A stretch of 64,000 nt of DNA, taken from contig CM041085.1 of the NCBI GenBank assembly GCA_023079485.1, positions 35,961,121 to 36,025,120 of the forward strand, written 5' to 3'. Position numbers and translations under genes: made by a program. Below the pieces are notes generated by a model. That model did no database searches. It had not been told where the DNA came from and saw only the letters and a list, made by a program, of their open reading frames with translations. This document shows positions 41,334 to 53,049 of this stretch, one piece after another (position 1 is the stretch's first letter; every line of letters starts with the position of its first letter). This DNA is from Archilochus colubris. Lineage: Eukaryota > Chordata > Aves > Apodiformes > Trochilidae.

Positions 41334-41672
41334 CCTTTCAGTGAAGAAGTTTCTTCAGTTTCCCAATCTGAACCTCTCCCTGTGCAAACTGAGACTTTTT
41401 GCTCTTGTCCTGTTACTTGAGAAAACAGACCAACCCCCACCTCGCTATGGCTTCCTTTCAGGGAGTTGTAGAGAGCGATAAGTTCGCCCCTCAGCCTCCT
41501 TTTCTCCTGGCTAAACAACCACAGTTCCTTCAGGCACTCCTCAGAAGACTTGTTCTCCAGACCCTTCACCAGCTTGGTTGCTCTTCTCCAGCACCCCTAT
41601 GTCTTTTTTGTAGTGAGGGGCCCCAAAATGAACACAATACTCAAGGTGTGGCCTCACCAATGCAAGGCCAGG
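41334..41672 (-). mobile_element. CR1 LINE, 5'-ward part of the split copy
   Basis: It continues the antisense CR1 after the LTR. AGTGAAGAAGTTTCTTCAGT and GACCAACCCCCACCTCGCTA are followed by GAGCGATAAGTTCGCCCCTC, CAGACCCTTCACCAGCTTGG and ACTCAAGGTGTGGCCTCACC. Read on the minus strand it has [19 protein letters not shown], and the stretch that encodes [20 protein letters not shown]. It ends near 41672, the element's 5' truncation point. Confidence 0.93.
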
Positions 41673-41873
41673 GTTCAGATCTGCTCAGGGTCAAGCAGGA
41701 TGGAAAATGAGTCCTGGCTGCATATAGAGAATATATGTCCCCTATTTGCTGACTGTGGCATTTTCCTGAAAAGTGTAAAAGCTGTCTTCAGTTCTTGACT
41801 ACTTTATTTCAGAAATTTCTACCACAATTCAAATGTGAATTTTACTGATTACTGGCCTAAAATCATGGCCTGG

Positions 41874-42686
41874 TGTCACGGTTTAACATTGGCTCGGCAA
41901 TTAAACCAAGTAACAGACGCTCTCTATTAGTCTCTCTCTCCTCCTTGATAAAGAAAGGAGAGAGAATAAGGGAGAGAGACTTATGGGTTGGAAACTAAAC
42001 TACTCAACTTTAATGGAACAGTAATGATAAATAGGAAAAATTACCAAATATATACAAATATACAGGAAAATGGATACCACATTCCTCCCCCCTCTCCCCC
42101 AATAACTCTCACGTCACCACCGAGGCTGCAGGGCAGCCCTGGGAAAGTCCAGGCTGGACTCCTGGAGTCGGCAGCAGTCGGGAACTGGAGGCAGGAACAC
42201 ACAGATATGGGCTGGCACGGATCAGGACCACAGGCAGATGAACAGACGGAATCCTTCCAGGATGCCGAGTGAAGGAAGGGAAGCAGGAAACGCAGGAAGG
42301 TCAGGCAGCTGGAAGCTGGAAGCAGGAAATCAATGGATTGGCCCTCGTGATGCCTCAAATTTATACTGAGTGTGACGTATATGGGATGGAATACTCTGTT
42401 TGGTCAATTCTGGCATCTATCTTGTCTGTTCCTCCTCAAAGGAGGGCTGCAGGTGGGACCTCTTTATCCTCCTGGATGGTAAAATGTTCCTCAGAGCTGA
42501 GCAGTGTCCTTGGCTCTGCATACCAGTCTCTAGTAGTAACTATAAACATTGTTATCAGTCCTAGAAGCACACACCGTCTGAGAAACTTGCTGTTAATTTC
42601 AGCAAGTGCAACTACTTACAAGAGACTTAGCTAAAAGCAGAAGTACAAGACAGAAAATCACCTTTAGCATGGCCCAAACCAGGACA
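41874..42686 (-). mobile_element. Second solo LTR (ERV-type), 813 bp, antisense
   Basis: On the + strand it runs from TGTCACGGTTTAACATTGG to GCCCAAACCAGGACA. Read on the minus strand it therefore starts TGTCCTGGTTTGGGC and ends GTTAAACCGTGACA, with TG...CA termini typical of avian ERV LTRs. Minus-strand orientation is supported by a TATA box (TATAAAT, 42359-42365) and an ATTAAA poly(A)-type signal (42009-42014) in the correct order. It differs in sequence from the LTR 545 bp upstream. I did not find a clean flanking duplication: the five bases are CCTGG on the left and TGGTT on the right. No internal retroviral genes adjoin it. Confidence 0.8.
42359..42365 (-). promoter_or_regulatory. TATA box of the second LTR
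   Basis: TATAAAT on the minus strand sits in CAGTATAAATTTGAGG, about 320 bp inside the LTR's 5' end. That is the normal U3 position, so any transcription would run away from the PACRG exons. Confidence 0.5.
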
Positions 42687-43716
42687 TGGTTTTTGTTTGC
42701 CTAGCCCAAATTTCTTTTGAGAATATTTGGAGCTTCAACTTGGTCTATGTGACAAAGCTTGTTAGATGTGAAGCATTTAACCCATTCCAAAATATAATCT
42801 CACTGGAAATATAGGGTAATAGCTAAGACAGGTTTTAAAAAACAGAAGTGGGTGCCTAAGGAAATGGATTGATTTCCAAATGATTTTGAGGATCTCTCTG
42901 TTCAGAGGAGGTGCTTCGCATTTGAGTCACTTCTTAACTGTATTCAGAGCTTTGGCAGGCTGAAAGCAAACCACTTCTGGTTCTCTCTGGCTATCCTGAG
43001 TGTATGTAGTGTCAGAGTGCTGGTGGGTAGAAGGAAAAGGGAAAAGAAATATCACAGAGTGAAAAATCCGTCACAATGTCTGTAACTTTGAAAGGTTAGC
43101 AAACTTTGTATTTTAGGATTGGAGGAAGATTCCTATTAAAAACAGGTACCTGATTGCTTTACCTTTTCTTCACAGTAGAGACCCATGGAATTTCTTTAGA
43201 ATTCTGCTCCTGAAATGAATCAGAAATAAAATCAGATCAACATTGTAGAAACTTGCAAATTCTGTGTAAATACTGTGATATTTGACACATTTTGGGTATT
43301 TGTTGGCTGCTGGATTCTTTCTCATTTATTCTAATGACTGTTCAAGTGAAGATAAAAAGATCGGATTTATTTTTTTTTTAAATAAGCAGAATGTTATTCT
43401 TAAAATGCTGGTTTGATTCCTATGGTAACTTAAAAGGAAAGTGTTTAAGCAAGAAGATCAGAATCTGGCATTGACTTATCAAAAAGTGGAAATATATGGG
43501 TGCATATTTATTTTCATTCTTTTCTTTAGGTCTAATATTTTTGGTTTCAGTATCTGGCTATAAACCATATTTGATACTTAATTGTATTCTGCAGTCATAC
43601 AACATTAATTTTTATTAACTAAACTTACCTGTGTAGCTGGCATGAATTATCTACTATTCTGACTACATTGTACTGATATTGAAAAAATGCATTTGTTTGT
43701 TTATTTTTGTTCTCAG
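42687..43716. other. PACRG: Intronic sequence between the LTR and the PACRG exon
   Basis: About 1 kb of AT-rich DNA with no repeat recognised. The last 25 bases form the pyrimidine tract and TCTCAG acceptor of the exon. Confidence 0.6.
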
Positions 43717-43888
43717 GTCGAGATTGAAAAGCTGGACTATCATCGTTATCTGCCTTTGTTTTTTGATGGGCTTTGTGAATTGACATTTCCATATGAATTT
43801 TTTGCTCGCCAAGGAATCCATGACATGCTGGAACATGGTGGAAACAAGATTCCTCCTGTTATTCCTCAGCTCATAATCCCAATAAAAA
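43717..43888 (+). CDS. PACRG: PACRG internal coding exon (first of two in window)
   Basis: This is a 172-nt exon of 57 full codons plus one base. It reads [19 protein letters not shown], then [19 protein letters not shown], and ends ...PQLIIPIK plus the first base of a split codon. This is the conserved core of PACRG. A pyrimidine-rich tract ending TTCTCAG precedes it and the donor GTAGGT follows, so it starts in phase 0 and ends after codon base 1. Reading through the donor gives only Ser-Arg-stop, which supports the boundary. PACRG is a helical-repeat microtubule inner protein that, with CFAP20, seals the inner junction between A- and B-tubules of ciliary and flagellar doublets; in mammals it also binds MEIG1 during sperm tail formation and shares a divergent promoter with PRKN. 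Those roles are family knowledge. The paralogue PACRGL is less likely, because the match to PACRG is nearly residue for residue as I remember it. No frameshift or stop is present. Confidence 0.95.
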
Positions 43889-45800
43889 GTAGGTGAACAG
43901 GTGGGGGAAAAAAGTCCCTAAAATTGTGTTTATATAGTGTAGATTTTGGAAAGTTGCTAATTAAACAGTAAAACATGGCAGGCTCTACATTTCACAGAGG
44001 TTATTGCAAATGTGAGTAAAATCTAATATATAAGGCCAGAAGGCTCATGCCTTCAATCACCTGGTATGTGCAGTAATTCAGAAGGATAGACTGGTTTGTG
44101 TTTTTCTTGTTACAATATGATTCTTGGACTTTAAACATGTGAAGTGACATTTTATCACCTGATTTTTCGTATCTATGATGTAAGTCCATTACTGTATAAA
44201 TCAGCTAATCCGAAATGACAGTATTAATCACCAGATGAAATTTACAGAATTATGTTTCTGTTTGTCCTTTTTTTAATTCTGCAGTTGTCGTATATTTATT
44301 CGCAAGATATATTTTCTATGATCACTCTCATTACTTTGGATAAACATATATTTATTTAAATTGGGAGTTCTGCCTGACTAATATAGTATGTAAAATTTTG
44401 GCAATTAAAAACTAATTTTGAAGTTTTTATATATTCAAGTTTATGGTTTTTTGTAGAAAAATATGTGCAAGGCAATGCTTTATATTAATATGAGTGTAAT
44501 ACTGCTAACAAATCTTTTCCTGGAACACTTGGTCTTTCAGATATACATTTTTTTCCTTCCCTGTTTCTCTAGATCAGTACCTTGAGGAGATATTATTCTG
44601 AACCTTCATCCTTCTTTAGTTTGGTATTATGATTCTTAAGTGTTCATGCTATCCCTATACCAATAGATGCTCATATTTGTTAAACTTGTCTGCTCTTTTA
44701 TCATTAATCACTAATGATATAATGTCTTCGCTTTATCCTGCTTTCCTGATGTAACTCAGCATCCATGCTAATACAGAACAGAAAGGATTCATTGTACATG
44801 TGATACAGAATGAATAGAGTCAGACACAGTTTTGGAAAAGGGGAAAGGGAATGTAGTTTGAAACTGAAAATTCTGAAAAAACGGTGTTGGAAGGGTCAGA
44901 TTATGATTTTTTTTTCATTCAATTTATTCTCTGTTTAAAAAGACTGATTATAGAGGTTGTTATTTCTATCTTACTGTAGATTTTGAAAATGTCAAAAGAA
45001 ATATGATATTTAGAATGGTTATTCTGTAAGTGACAGCTGTGACAGGTTATGGAAAAAAGTTACAAGCTTTTCTCTCAAAAGGGAAACACATAAAGAGAGG
45101 AATGATGTAATTTCTTATAATCTGTATTTTCAACACCACCGAAATATATTTTTAGTGGTATCAGTTTGTGAAAGCTGAAATCCTTTCTTCAGATAAACTG
45201 CAAGTTTATCACAGCAGCTACTCAGTTAGGATTTAAAAGTCTTGCTGAGACCAGAGTCTATCTTAGAAATAATTACCTGGGAGCTTTGGCTGTTACACAG
45301 CTTTTAGCATTAAAAAGAGACTGCTAGGTAAGGATATTTGTATGGATTTGATATAGAGTCTTTTAAATCAAGTCATAATTTATGATGCTGGAACACAATC
45401 TGATGGCTAAATTTAGTTGTTGGTTCTGCTTTATTTTATTGTACAGTGCTTATTTTTGATTTTTAAAAAAGCTTCTCTATCAGCTATAATATGGGAAGAG
45501 TCCAAGTATCATCAACGGTAAAGGCATCTTCCTAATTAAAGCCATATTAATATTAAAAAACCACACCACTATCTCAAGGATTCTGAAAGTGTGGACTTCG
45601 GAGAGTTCTAAAAATTTGCTCTGACTATGTAATAGTGTAGTCAGAGCTATACGTTTCTGTGACTCAGCTGCATTCACAGGAAACTCAGCTGTGTTCCAAA
45701 GATATTGCTGTCTCTGAAGCATCCCACTGAGTGACTCATACCTTATTGACTAGTCTTCTTCTAGACCATGTCCATATTTCTACTGTGAAAGTGTGAATCA

Positions 45801-45837
45801 ATTGATTATTGATTGATTGATTGATTGATTGATTATT
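45801..45837. repeat. (GATT)n microsatellite
   Basis: ATTGATTATT is followed by six consecutive GATT units and then ATT, with few interruptions. Confidence 0.9.
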
Positions 45838-46432
45838 AGGCTAGGTAATGGATAGGATGGAGGGAAAAGGGATAAGAGAAAGACAGAAAAAAAGCCTCTA
45901 CAGATAGACTGATTTTAAAAGCAGTTTTCTCTCCTGCATGTGCATTAAAGAAAAATTAAATTAAATCTTTGCTCTTTAAAATTATTTTTAATGAAATACT
46001 AGAATTAGCTACTATATTTTAATGATTTAAGGAAAAATCTGTCCTCCAGTTGTAGGCTATCTGAATTTAGGCCTAGAAGCCAAAAAATCTCACATCTTTG
46101 CACTTAAATTTTAAAAGTATTTTAAAAGAAAGTATTGTTTCTACAGTTACAGTCTGTGGACTATCACTTCTGACTTTGTCCAAAAAGAATTATCTCCATC
46201 CTAAGGAACACTAAGGCTTTCCTTTTCAAGGTTTTTTTTCCATGCTGTTAAAAATCACTTGTGGCACAGTTCATCAAGAATACCTTAAACTTTGTTGGGA
46301 GTGTTTCTTTAATGGAAACAGACCTTTTTTGTGAGTCAAATATAGAGAAATGAACAGAGCAATCCTTCCTCAGTATCACCTACAGAGCTCTTTTAAATGT
46401 TTAATAAATTTCTAAATTAAAATAAATTCTGC

Positions 46433-46478
46433 TTTCTTATTCTCCACAAATATACATTGAAATGTGGAGAATAAGAAA
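46433..46478. repeat. Perfect 16-bp inverted repeat (hairpin)
   Basis: TTTCTTATTCTCCACA (46433-46448) and TGTGGAGAATAAGAAA (46463-46478) are exact reverse complements around a 14-nt loop. A short extra copy of CTCTCCACA follows near 46485. There is no transposon terminus or target duplication around it. Confidence 0.88.
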
Positions 46479-47270
46479 ATGTACTCTCCACACATCAAAT
46501 GTCGATTGTTGTCTTGAACAACACTATAGTTAATTCACTTTTAATGTCAAATCAGTGTCACTGTTTTGTTAAGATAAATTGAGCCTGTTGCTAACAGTTG
46601 TTCCAAGCACTTTTAAATGTATATTTCTCCTATTATATCTTCACTGTATTTATGAGTATTTAATAGCCATTAGTGCTTCCTTATTTCACAGAAGTCTGAA
46701 ATATTTTCATGGAATACATATGGTTTTCTGGGCTGTGGTCTTTTTCTTTCTGTAAACAGTCTAAGTTGATTTCTGTCATCCACAGAAAGTAAATTCAACT
46801 TTTAGTGGAATTGGTGTCTTCTTCCTGATAACTGTTGCACTTGAGAATCAGTTCTGCTAAGTAAGATCAGAGATTGAAAATTAATTCCAAACAAATTTGG
46901 TTTTATAGACTTAAAATACTGTTAAAGAAAACAAAGGCCTCTCTTAAAAAAAATAAATGTTGTCTTGACTCTTAAAATACCAAAGCTTTTGTCCCCTGTA
47001 GGTACCATAAGCCAGTACAAGAGATTGTAATTGTTTTTGTAAGATTCTTCCCCAAAACTGTTCATTTCAACTAGTTACAAATGGTATAGAAGCTAAATTC
47101 TTTATTATTCCTGTGTACTCCTGTGACAAAACTGTTTCTCATTCAAGAAAGAAAAATCTCCTCCATGTCTGTAAAATAAAATCTGCAATTTACATCTGTC
47201 ACTTTTGAAGTTGGAAATAGAGTTATTTTCTCCTGAAGTTGTTAATGTATTAATATTTAATATTTATTAG

Positions 47271-47575
47271 TACTGAATTTCATCTGCCAATTCTATCACT
47301 CAGTCATTTGGTAATCTTACGTCCTTCTGCAGTTCTCCAGCATCAGCATCATCTTTGGCATCTGGAGTAACTTGGTATTATAAAAAAATTCCAAATCGTC
47401 TATGCATAGATTCCTCAAGGCTCTTACTAGTGAGCCTTGTGGTCCTCCTCCGTTATCATGTATTGTTGCCTTCATTTCCTAGCTCTAAAAATTATTTCTT
47501 TACATGGAAACCATGGTAGTTAAGTGTTTCAGAAGCCTTTAGTGAGGGACCTTATAAAATGGCTTTCAGAACTGT
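47271..47575 (-). mobile_element. Ancient CR1 LINE internal fragment, antisense
   Basis: TGAATTTCATCTGCCAATTC, then CACTCAGTCATTTGGTAATC, CATCATCTTTGGCATCTGGA and GCCTTTAGTGAGGGACCTTA follow the order of the antisense ORF2 core of old amniote CR1 elements, like those well preserved in turtles and crocodilians. Divergence is high, and middle sections are deleted relative to such relatives. Confidence 0.78.
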
Positions 47576-50128
47576 TAGGAAAACAGTATAATCAGGCTTT
47601 TCCTGAGTTCTTCATCTTCAAGGACCCACAAAACATTTAGAACAATACATTATAAATTTGTGTAGTGCAGAAATTTGTTTTCATTGACAGGATGGGTACT
47701 CATAGGAAAATTCTCAGGTTGCACTACAGGAGCTTGAGGCAGCACAAGGGAAGGAATTGACTTAGCCACCAAGAAGGTTTCTGGGACTCCATTCTCAGTG
47801 TATTCTTTACACTAGCTAATAAACAGGGTCTGTAAATGCTAATGGAATTCAAGTTTTACAGGTGCTGATCTAGGAAAACATTATAATTACAAGCACAACT
47901 TAAACTTTAAAACACTGACTTTCTCTTCAGTTTTCCACTAGATGATGTTTCTTCCAACTATCAATGATTCATTTATGAATCTCAGCCTTTTCTGTGCCTT
48001 AGGGTTTGGCTTTACAGGACAAAGTCTTGATTACAAATTATAAAATCTGTGCTTTGCCACCTATTCCTTCTTCTCATTTTCATTGCAACACATCACTCCT
48101 TTAGTAGTACTGAAATATTTGGATGAAAAAATATTTAGATCTTACCTGGCTTTAAAAAAGGACAGAAAACCAAGATTAATACTCTGGTTTTTTATTCACT
48201 CTTGATTCAAGCACTGTTTTTTGTAACAGCCTCCATTACTTTTCTGTAAATTAACATATTTCTATTATATAAGTTCAGGTAGTTAAGTATTATGCATTTG
48301 AAAAGTTATAGACAAAATTATCTGTAAGAGAAGTAGGTATCACTTTGATCAATTGCATTTTGAGAGCCCTTCATGTTAGCAGTTCTTTAAACCTGACTGA
48401 ATTTAAGAAGCCCTTGATCAACAAGATTAAGTAGATCACAACAACTGAAGCAGCTTTATCCTGAGTGCTTGCTGCCCTGCAGGAGACCTGCTCTCTGCAG
48501 CTTGTTCTGCTTCAGGCAAAGACTCTTCTAAAACACGTGCCACATTTACCAGTTGGGGGGGAGATATGAATGCAAACCAAATTGGTTTTTATCTTTGGTG
48601 TGAGACATAAATAGAAAATGGAAACTGTCAGTGAATTTCTAAACACAGATTCACAGGTGTATTTGAAGAAGGGACTGAATTAAAATAAAGGCCTGTGTGA
48701 ATAATTACATTATCAGTGAAAATACATTGTGTCATGCAAAAGATCTGCTGCATGATGGAAGAAATGCTGTCATGTTTCTAGGGTTATAAAATGTATCAGT
48801 CCCCGAGATGGAAATTGTGACTTCTATTACATGCAAGATCTGAGACTGAGATAAATTTTTCCAGGTTGTGACTTAGAAATTAAAAATACCAGCTTACATA
48901 GCTTCTAGGTCTTATTCTTTGAGATTATTGGAAGCTTGTAAAATAATAATTTCTGTTACTTCATATGTAAGCTGCTTCTATCTAAATGGATAAGCAAAAA
49001 AGTATCTTAAGAATATTGCTGTTCATAAAGGAAATTAACAGTAGAATATTTTAAATTTGAATCAATTGCCAATAAAATTTAACAAAAATAAATTCACTGA
49101 AGCTGTGAGTGAATAAGGTATCATATTTAAGCTCATTGCTAAAAAGCTTTAATGAGCACCACTGTGAAACACTTCCATCCCAAGAACGTTCAGTGTTTCA
49201 AACATGCTGTCAGTTTTCATAATTATCTATTAATGTGGCTTTGAATGGTAGAAGTACAGAGCTTATGCAGATATTGAGCTTATACACCAGATATTTAACC
49301 CACTGATATTTTTTTTTTTTTTAATTTAAGAAAGTTATGAGAACTTCAGAAAATACTGATTTTCCGAACTTGTTTGGAAAAAACAAAGTTTGTTTTCCAA
49401 ACTTGTTTGGGAAAAAATGTAACAGTACAAAATAAAATATGTTTCAAGTAAATTTTTAATTATACACTGGCACTTAGTCAAGCTGAAATGTCTCCTGGAA
49501 ACGCGTACATCCTCATCACAAGGGAAACTGTCAAGTTCATCTACCATTAAAGGAGAAAACATCAGAACTACCAAACAGCAGAGTCAGTTTATTGGGTTGG
49601 GTTTTTTTTATCAAGTTGCTGTTAAAGAGAATTGCACAATGCATAGCATGTAGATTTGATGACCAAAAGAGAAATCTTTCCCACTGAAGGAGGGAAGTCC
49701 TCTAAAAACTCTTAGGGCAGTGAGAAACTGTCTTTCACTGAGAAGCAAACTACTCATTCACTTTGCTGTTATTGTGAAGATCCACATCTTACAGCAAAAT
49801 TCTAGGTCGAGAGGCAAGAGCCTAGCATGCTTTCAGATGGAAATACTTTGGATATTAAGCATGTTTCCTTCTGTAGTTATATGTGGCTGTACTGTACTGA
49901 GCTGTGAATGTGCTGCTTTATTCCTGTGTAAGGATACGGATACTTTCTTCTGTTTGTGTCAAACTCAGGACATCACTGCTATTTTTCAAAATGTTGAAAT
50001 GCACTTACTCTATATACTCCATTAAAAATTTCTTCTTTGATTAATGTGGGAGAATGTTCTGCAGTGGTGGTAATACACAGAAAATAATTATTAGATTTTT
50101 AAAAGACAAACATATGTTTGAAATAGAC

Positions 50129-50249
50129 ATCTCCTTGGGGCAGGGATTGTGTCTAATTAAGTGTTTATACAGTGCCTAAAATAATCAAGGCAGGAGCTGG
50201 TTGACTGCTATGCATGCCACAGTCCAAATATTTAATAATAATAAATACA
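50129..50249 (+). mobile_element. Old amniote retroposon tail (MIR/L2/CR1-related type)
   Basis: CATCTCCTTGGGGCAGGGAT, then TTTATACAGTGCCTAAAATA and a tail of AATAATAATAAATA match the order of a 3' segment (GGGGCAGGGACTGT... TGTACAGTGCCTAGCAC... AATAATAA) widespread in turtles and other amniotes. I cannot name the exact family. It is highly diverged. Confidence 0.6.
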
Positions 50250-51022
50250 GTTTGCAGTCAATTTTGTCTTACTTTTGGTATTTACAAGTGTTTTCTGAAT
50301 AAATACTGCAGATTTTGGTGATTTGAAGGGCTTTAGGCAAAAATTCTGCAATCTGTTTGATTCTACAATATCCATCAATTTAGAACTCAAAATCTTTTTC
50401 CAAATGCTGTCCCTTGTTTTGTGTACCAAATGGAAGATGGGATTACCCTGTTTTGAGGGAGATGAGGCAAGGTAACTTCTTACCATGTAGGTAAAACAAG
50501 CGCTATTATTGCTGTTTGAAGTTCCAGCAAACACCCTTACAGTAGAACTCGGGTGTAATGAAACTTGCATGACAGGTTATATGATGAGTTCTTCTTCCAA
50601 AACATTTTTCTGGATTCAGTATGAGGCCAGTTTGCTGCACTCACTGGGACACTTTTTAAGTCAGGAGGCATAATTCACACTATAATTCACACCATTGACA
50701 TTATTAAGGAATTAATCTCTACCAGGACAGTCTTGGCTTCCACTCAGGTTTGTCTTCACACAAGACAGAACTCTGAAAACAGGAACCTGTGAGAATGTTC
50801 TGCCACCATCTGCAGAAAATCAGTTCTTCCTAGGGGTGACTGGACAGCTATTTTGACTCACATCATGCCCTCTGTGTGCCCCAAAATAGGGTCTCTGATC
50901 CTATAAGTATGCTTCTGCAGTCAAGAAGAACTATTCCAGGAATTGGGTAGAATTTGTTGGTTAAGGATGGAGAAGTTGTGATCTATGCCATTGATTAATT
51001 TTTATGTCCCTTAATTATTAGT

Positions 51023-51108
51023 GTTTGTATGAATAATTCATTTTATTCATGTTTGTATGAATTCACTCTTACAGATTAATATAAATATCCATTCAAGTTT
51101 GTATGAAT
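51023..51108. repeat. Three dispersed copies of a 12-bp word
   Basis: GTTTGTATGAAT occurs at 51023-51034, 51051-51062 and 51097-51108 in AT-rich DNA. It is probably small local duplication. Confidence 0.75.
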
Positions 51109-53049
51109 AACTAATAATTACTGTACTGAAAATTACAAGTGTTAATGATAATTTTCCTATTTATTTATTTCTGATTGTGGCAGTTTAGTCATGAATAAAC
51201 AGATACATTGGAACCCCAGAGCTTCCTCTTTCAGTCACCCTTTTAAGAATGAATAATGTCTTTTCCTCTGTAAGAGAATACTTTCCTGCCTGGAATTTGG
51301 ACCCAATCTTTAAATTGTATTTGGAGGTCTCTCTTTGCTAAAGCAGACTTAGAATGTGTAGTCTTTAAAGCATAATTAAGAATAGCCAATCTCTTTGCTG
51401 TAACTTACTGTGTGCATGCTGCATTGATGGGGTTTCTGTCACACGTTAATCTGCTTAGAGACAAAATTAGGAGTAGCCTGGTGGCTACAGTAGGGACTGG
51501 CAAATAAGAAGTATGAAATTCAGTCTGTCTTTTAATTTGACAACACTTCTTTAACTTGTAATCACCCTTTGTTGCACCATAGTACCTTTATGCTGTGGAT
51601 TTAAAGCTGCTTTTAACTTTTGTTTAAAAGTAGCTTTAGGACACTGTTCATAAGCACTCAAAGAGGGATGAAGGAAGGTTACTTACCAGTTAATTTTCAA
51701 AAGTTGTCTCTACACATGCACACAACCAATCTGCCTCACTCTGGCTTTGGAACTCTACTAATGATGTTTAACACTTGGCAGACATGTGGTAAGAAGCAGA
51801 AGAGGGTGGGATACAACGTGTTACAATGGTACAATGATATATATATACAAATGATACAATGCCTAAAGATAAGTTAAAACTGAGGTTGCTCCTGTGAGAG
51901 AATGCTGCTTTGTTCCTTATGAAATGGCATTCCTGGGCACTGACAAAATTTTGTGCCAAAAGTACTGAATTCTATTGCCACAATGTGAAAAGGCAGTTCA
52001 TGCAGAAATTGTTAGTAACTCCTCTTCAGACTTCATTACGTTCTGTATTGTAATTTTTTCCAAGTGCTTATATTTAATGTTATATTGATTATATTGGCTT
52101 ACATATTTATATACTTCTGTGATTCTAAAACATATAACATTGAATGTGAGCTTTGCTTTTACAGTTTTTTACTTCCCCAGTGAAATGATATAAACCTCTA
52201 TGCACGTGGGCAGAACACTAGACAATTATACCAATTTATAATAGCATACCAAATTTGCATCCAGCTGCATAGTTTCAGAGGGGGTTTTATAAATGGAAGG
52301 ATTTTGGAGAAAAAGCAAAAGAAAAGTATAAATTTCAATCATGTTTCATTTTTAATTACAAAAGAGAATGTAAAGCACTTGCTTTAAGTAAAATCAAGAG
52401 AAACAGAAGGTATTTATGAGATGTCTTAGTGTCATAAGATTAGAAGCGTGACACTGAAAGCTAAGAGAAAAATCTAAGTGGTCAATACAAAACTTTTTTT
52501 TTTCTAGAATGTTTGTCTTTTTAAAAGGCCTACAAGGTTTTTTTGTGCTGGTTTTTTTTCCCTATAAACATTTGCTTCATTGTAGTGTTTCTCAGAATAG
52601 TAGGAATTGTTAGTCGAATGAATAAAATCATAGTGAAATACATTAGCATAAACATACAAACACTAATTGTTGCACTAGAATGTATCTGTTGTCAACCTTT
52701 GCAGGTTGTCTTGCAGTTGTACCATTCCATTGGCCCCAAATGGTACTGAGTGAACATTTATTTTTCATCTGTTTGGACGATGCAAGTATTACACAGGCAG
52801 CATGAGGGAATAACGAGCTGCATTCTTTGGGTTACTGAAGAGTCAGCACAAATTGTGGGAACAAATAACAATCAGACAAGGCGGTGTTTTATAACATCAG
52901 GACTGCAATCCATCTTTTCAAAGCTGGGCTAATAATGGCCCACTTACAATCCCTAGCAGAGTGAAGTTTAATTAAATTTGTCCATTAGATGACTCCTCCC
53001 CCTCCCTCTAATTCTGCTCTCTCTGCCTGTTGTTCTTTCTGTATCACAG

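Larger units (their letters stand above)
1..43716 (+). other. PACRG: PACRG upstream intron (partial)
   Basis: The intron is assigned by position, since the acceptor at 43716 is the first recognisable PACRG boundary. The sequence is AT-rich with many T and A homopolymers. It contains CR1 copies of several ages, two solo LTRs near its 3' end, a homopurine tract and small duplications. I looked for the exon that should encode the segment just before VEIEK and did not recognise it. The preceding exon probably lies upstream of base 1, but a short exon could have been missed by eye. Confidence 0.75.
43889..53049 (+). other. PACRG: PACRG intron between the two exons (9,161 bp)
   Basis: It is bounded by GTAGGT at the 5' end and TATCACAG at the 3' end, and splits a codon after base 1. 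It is AT-rich, with an ancient antisense CR1 fragment at 47271-47575, an old amniote retroposon tail at 50129-50249, a GATT microsatellite at 45801-45837 and a 16-bp hairpin at 46433-46478. I saw no other coding exon in it. Confidence 0.92.

Noticed and set aside
42041..42634. Open frames of 94-121 codons on both strands
   Set aside because: They fall inside or overlap the second LTR (41874-42686) on both strands at once. No retroviral or host protein motif is visible.
1..43716. The PACRG exon preceding VEIEK, or other hidden exons
   Set aside because: I looked for a frame resembling the segment upstream of VEIEK and did not find one by eye. A profile search would be decisive; I report nothing.
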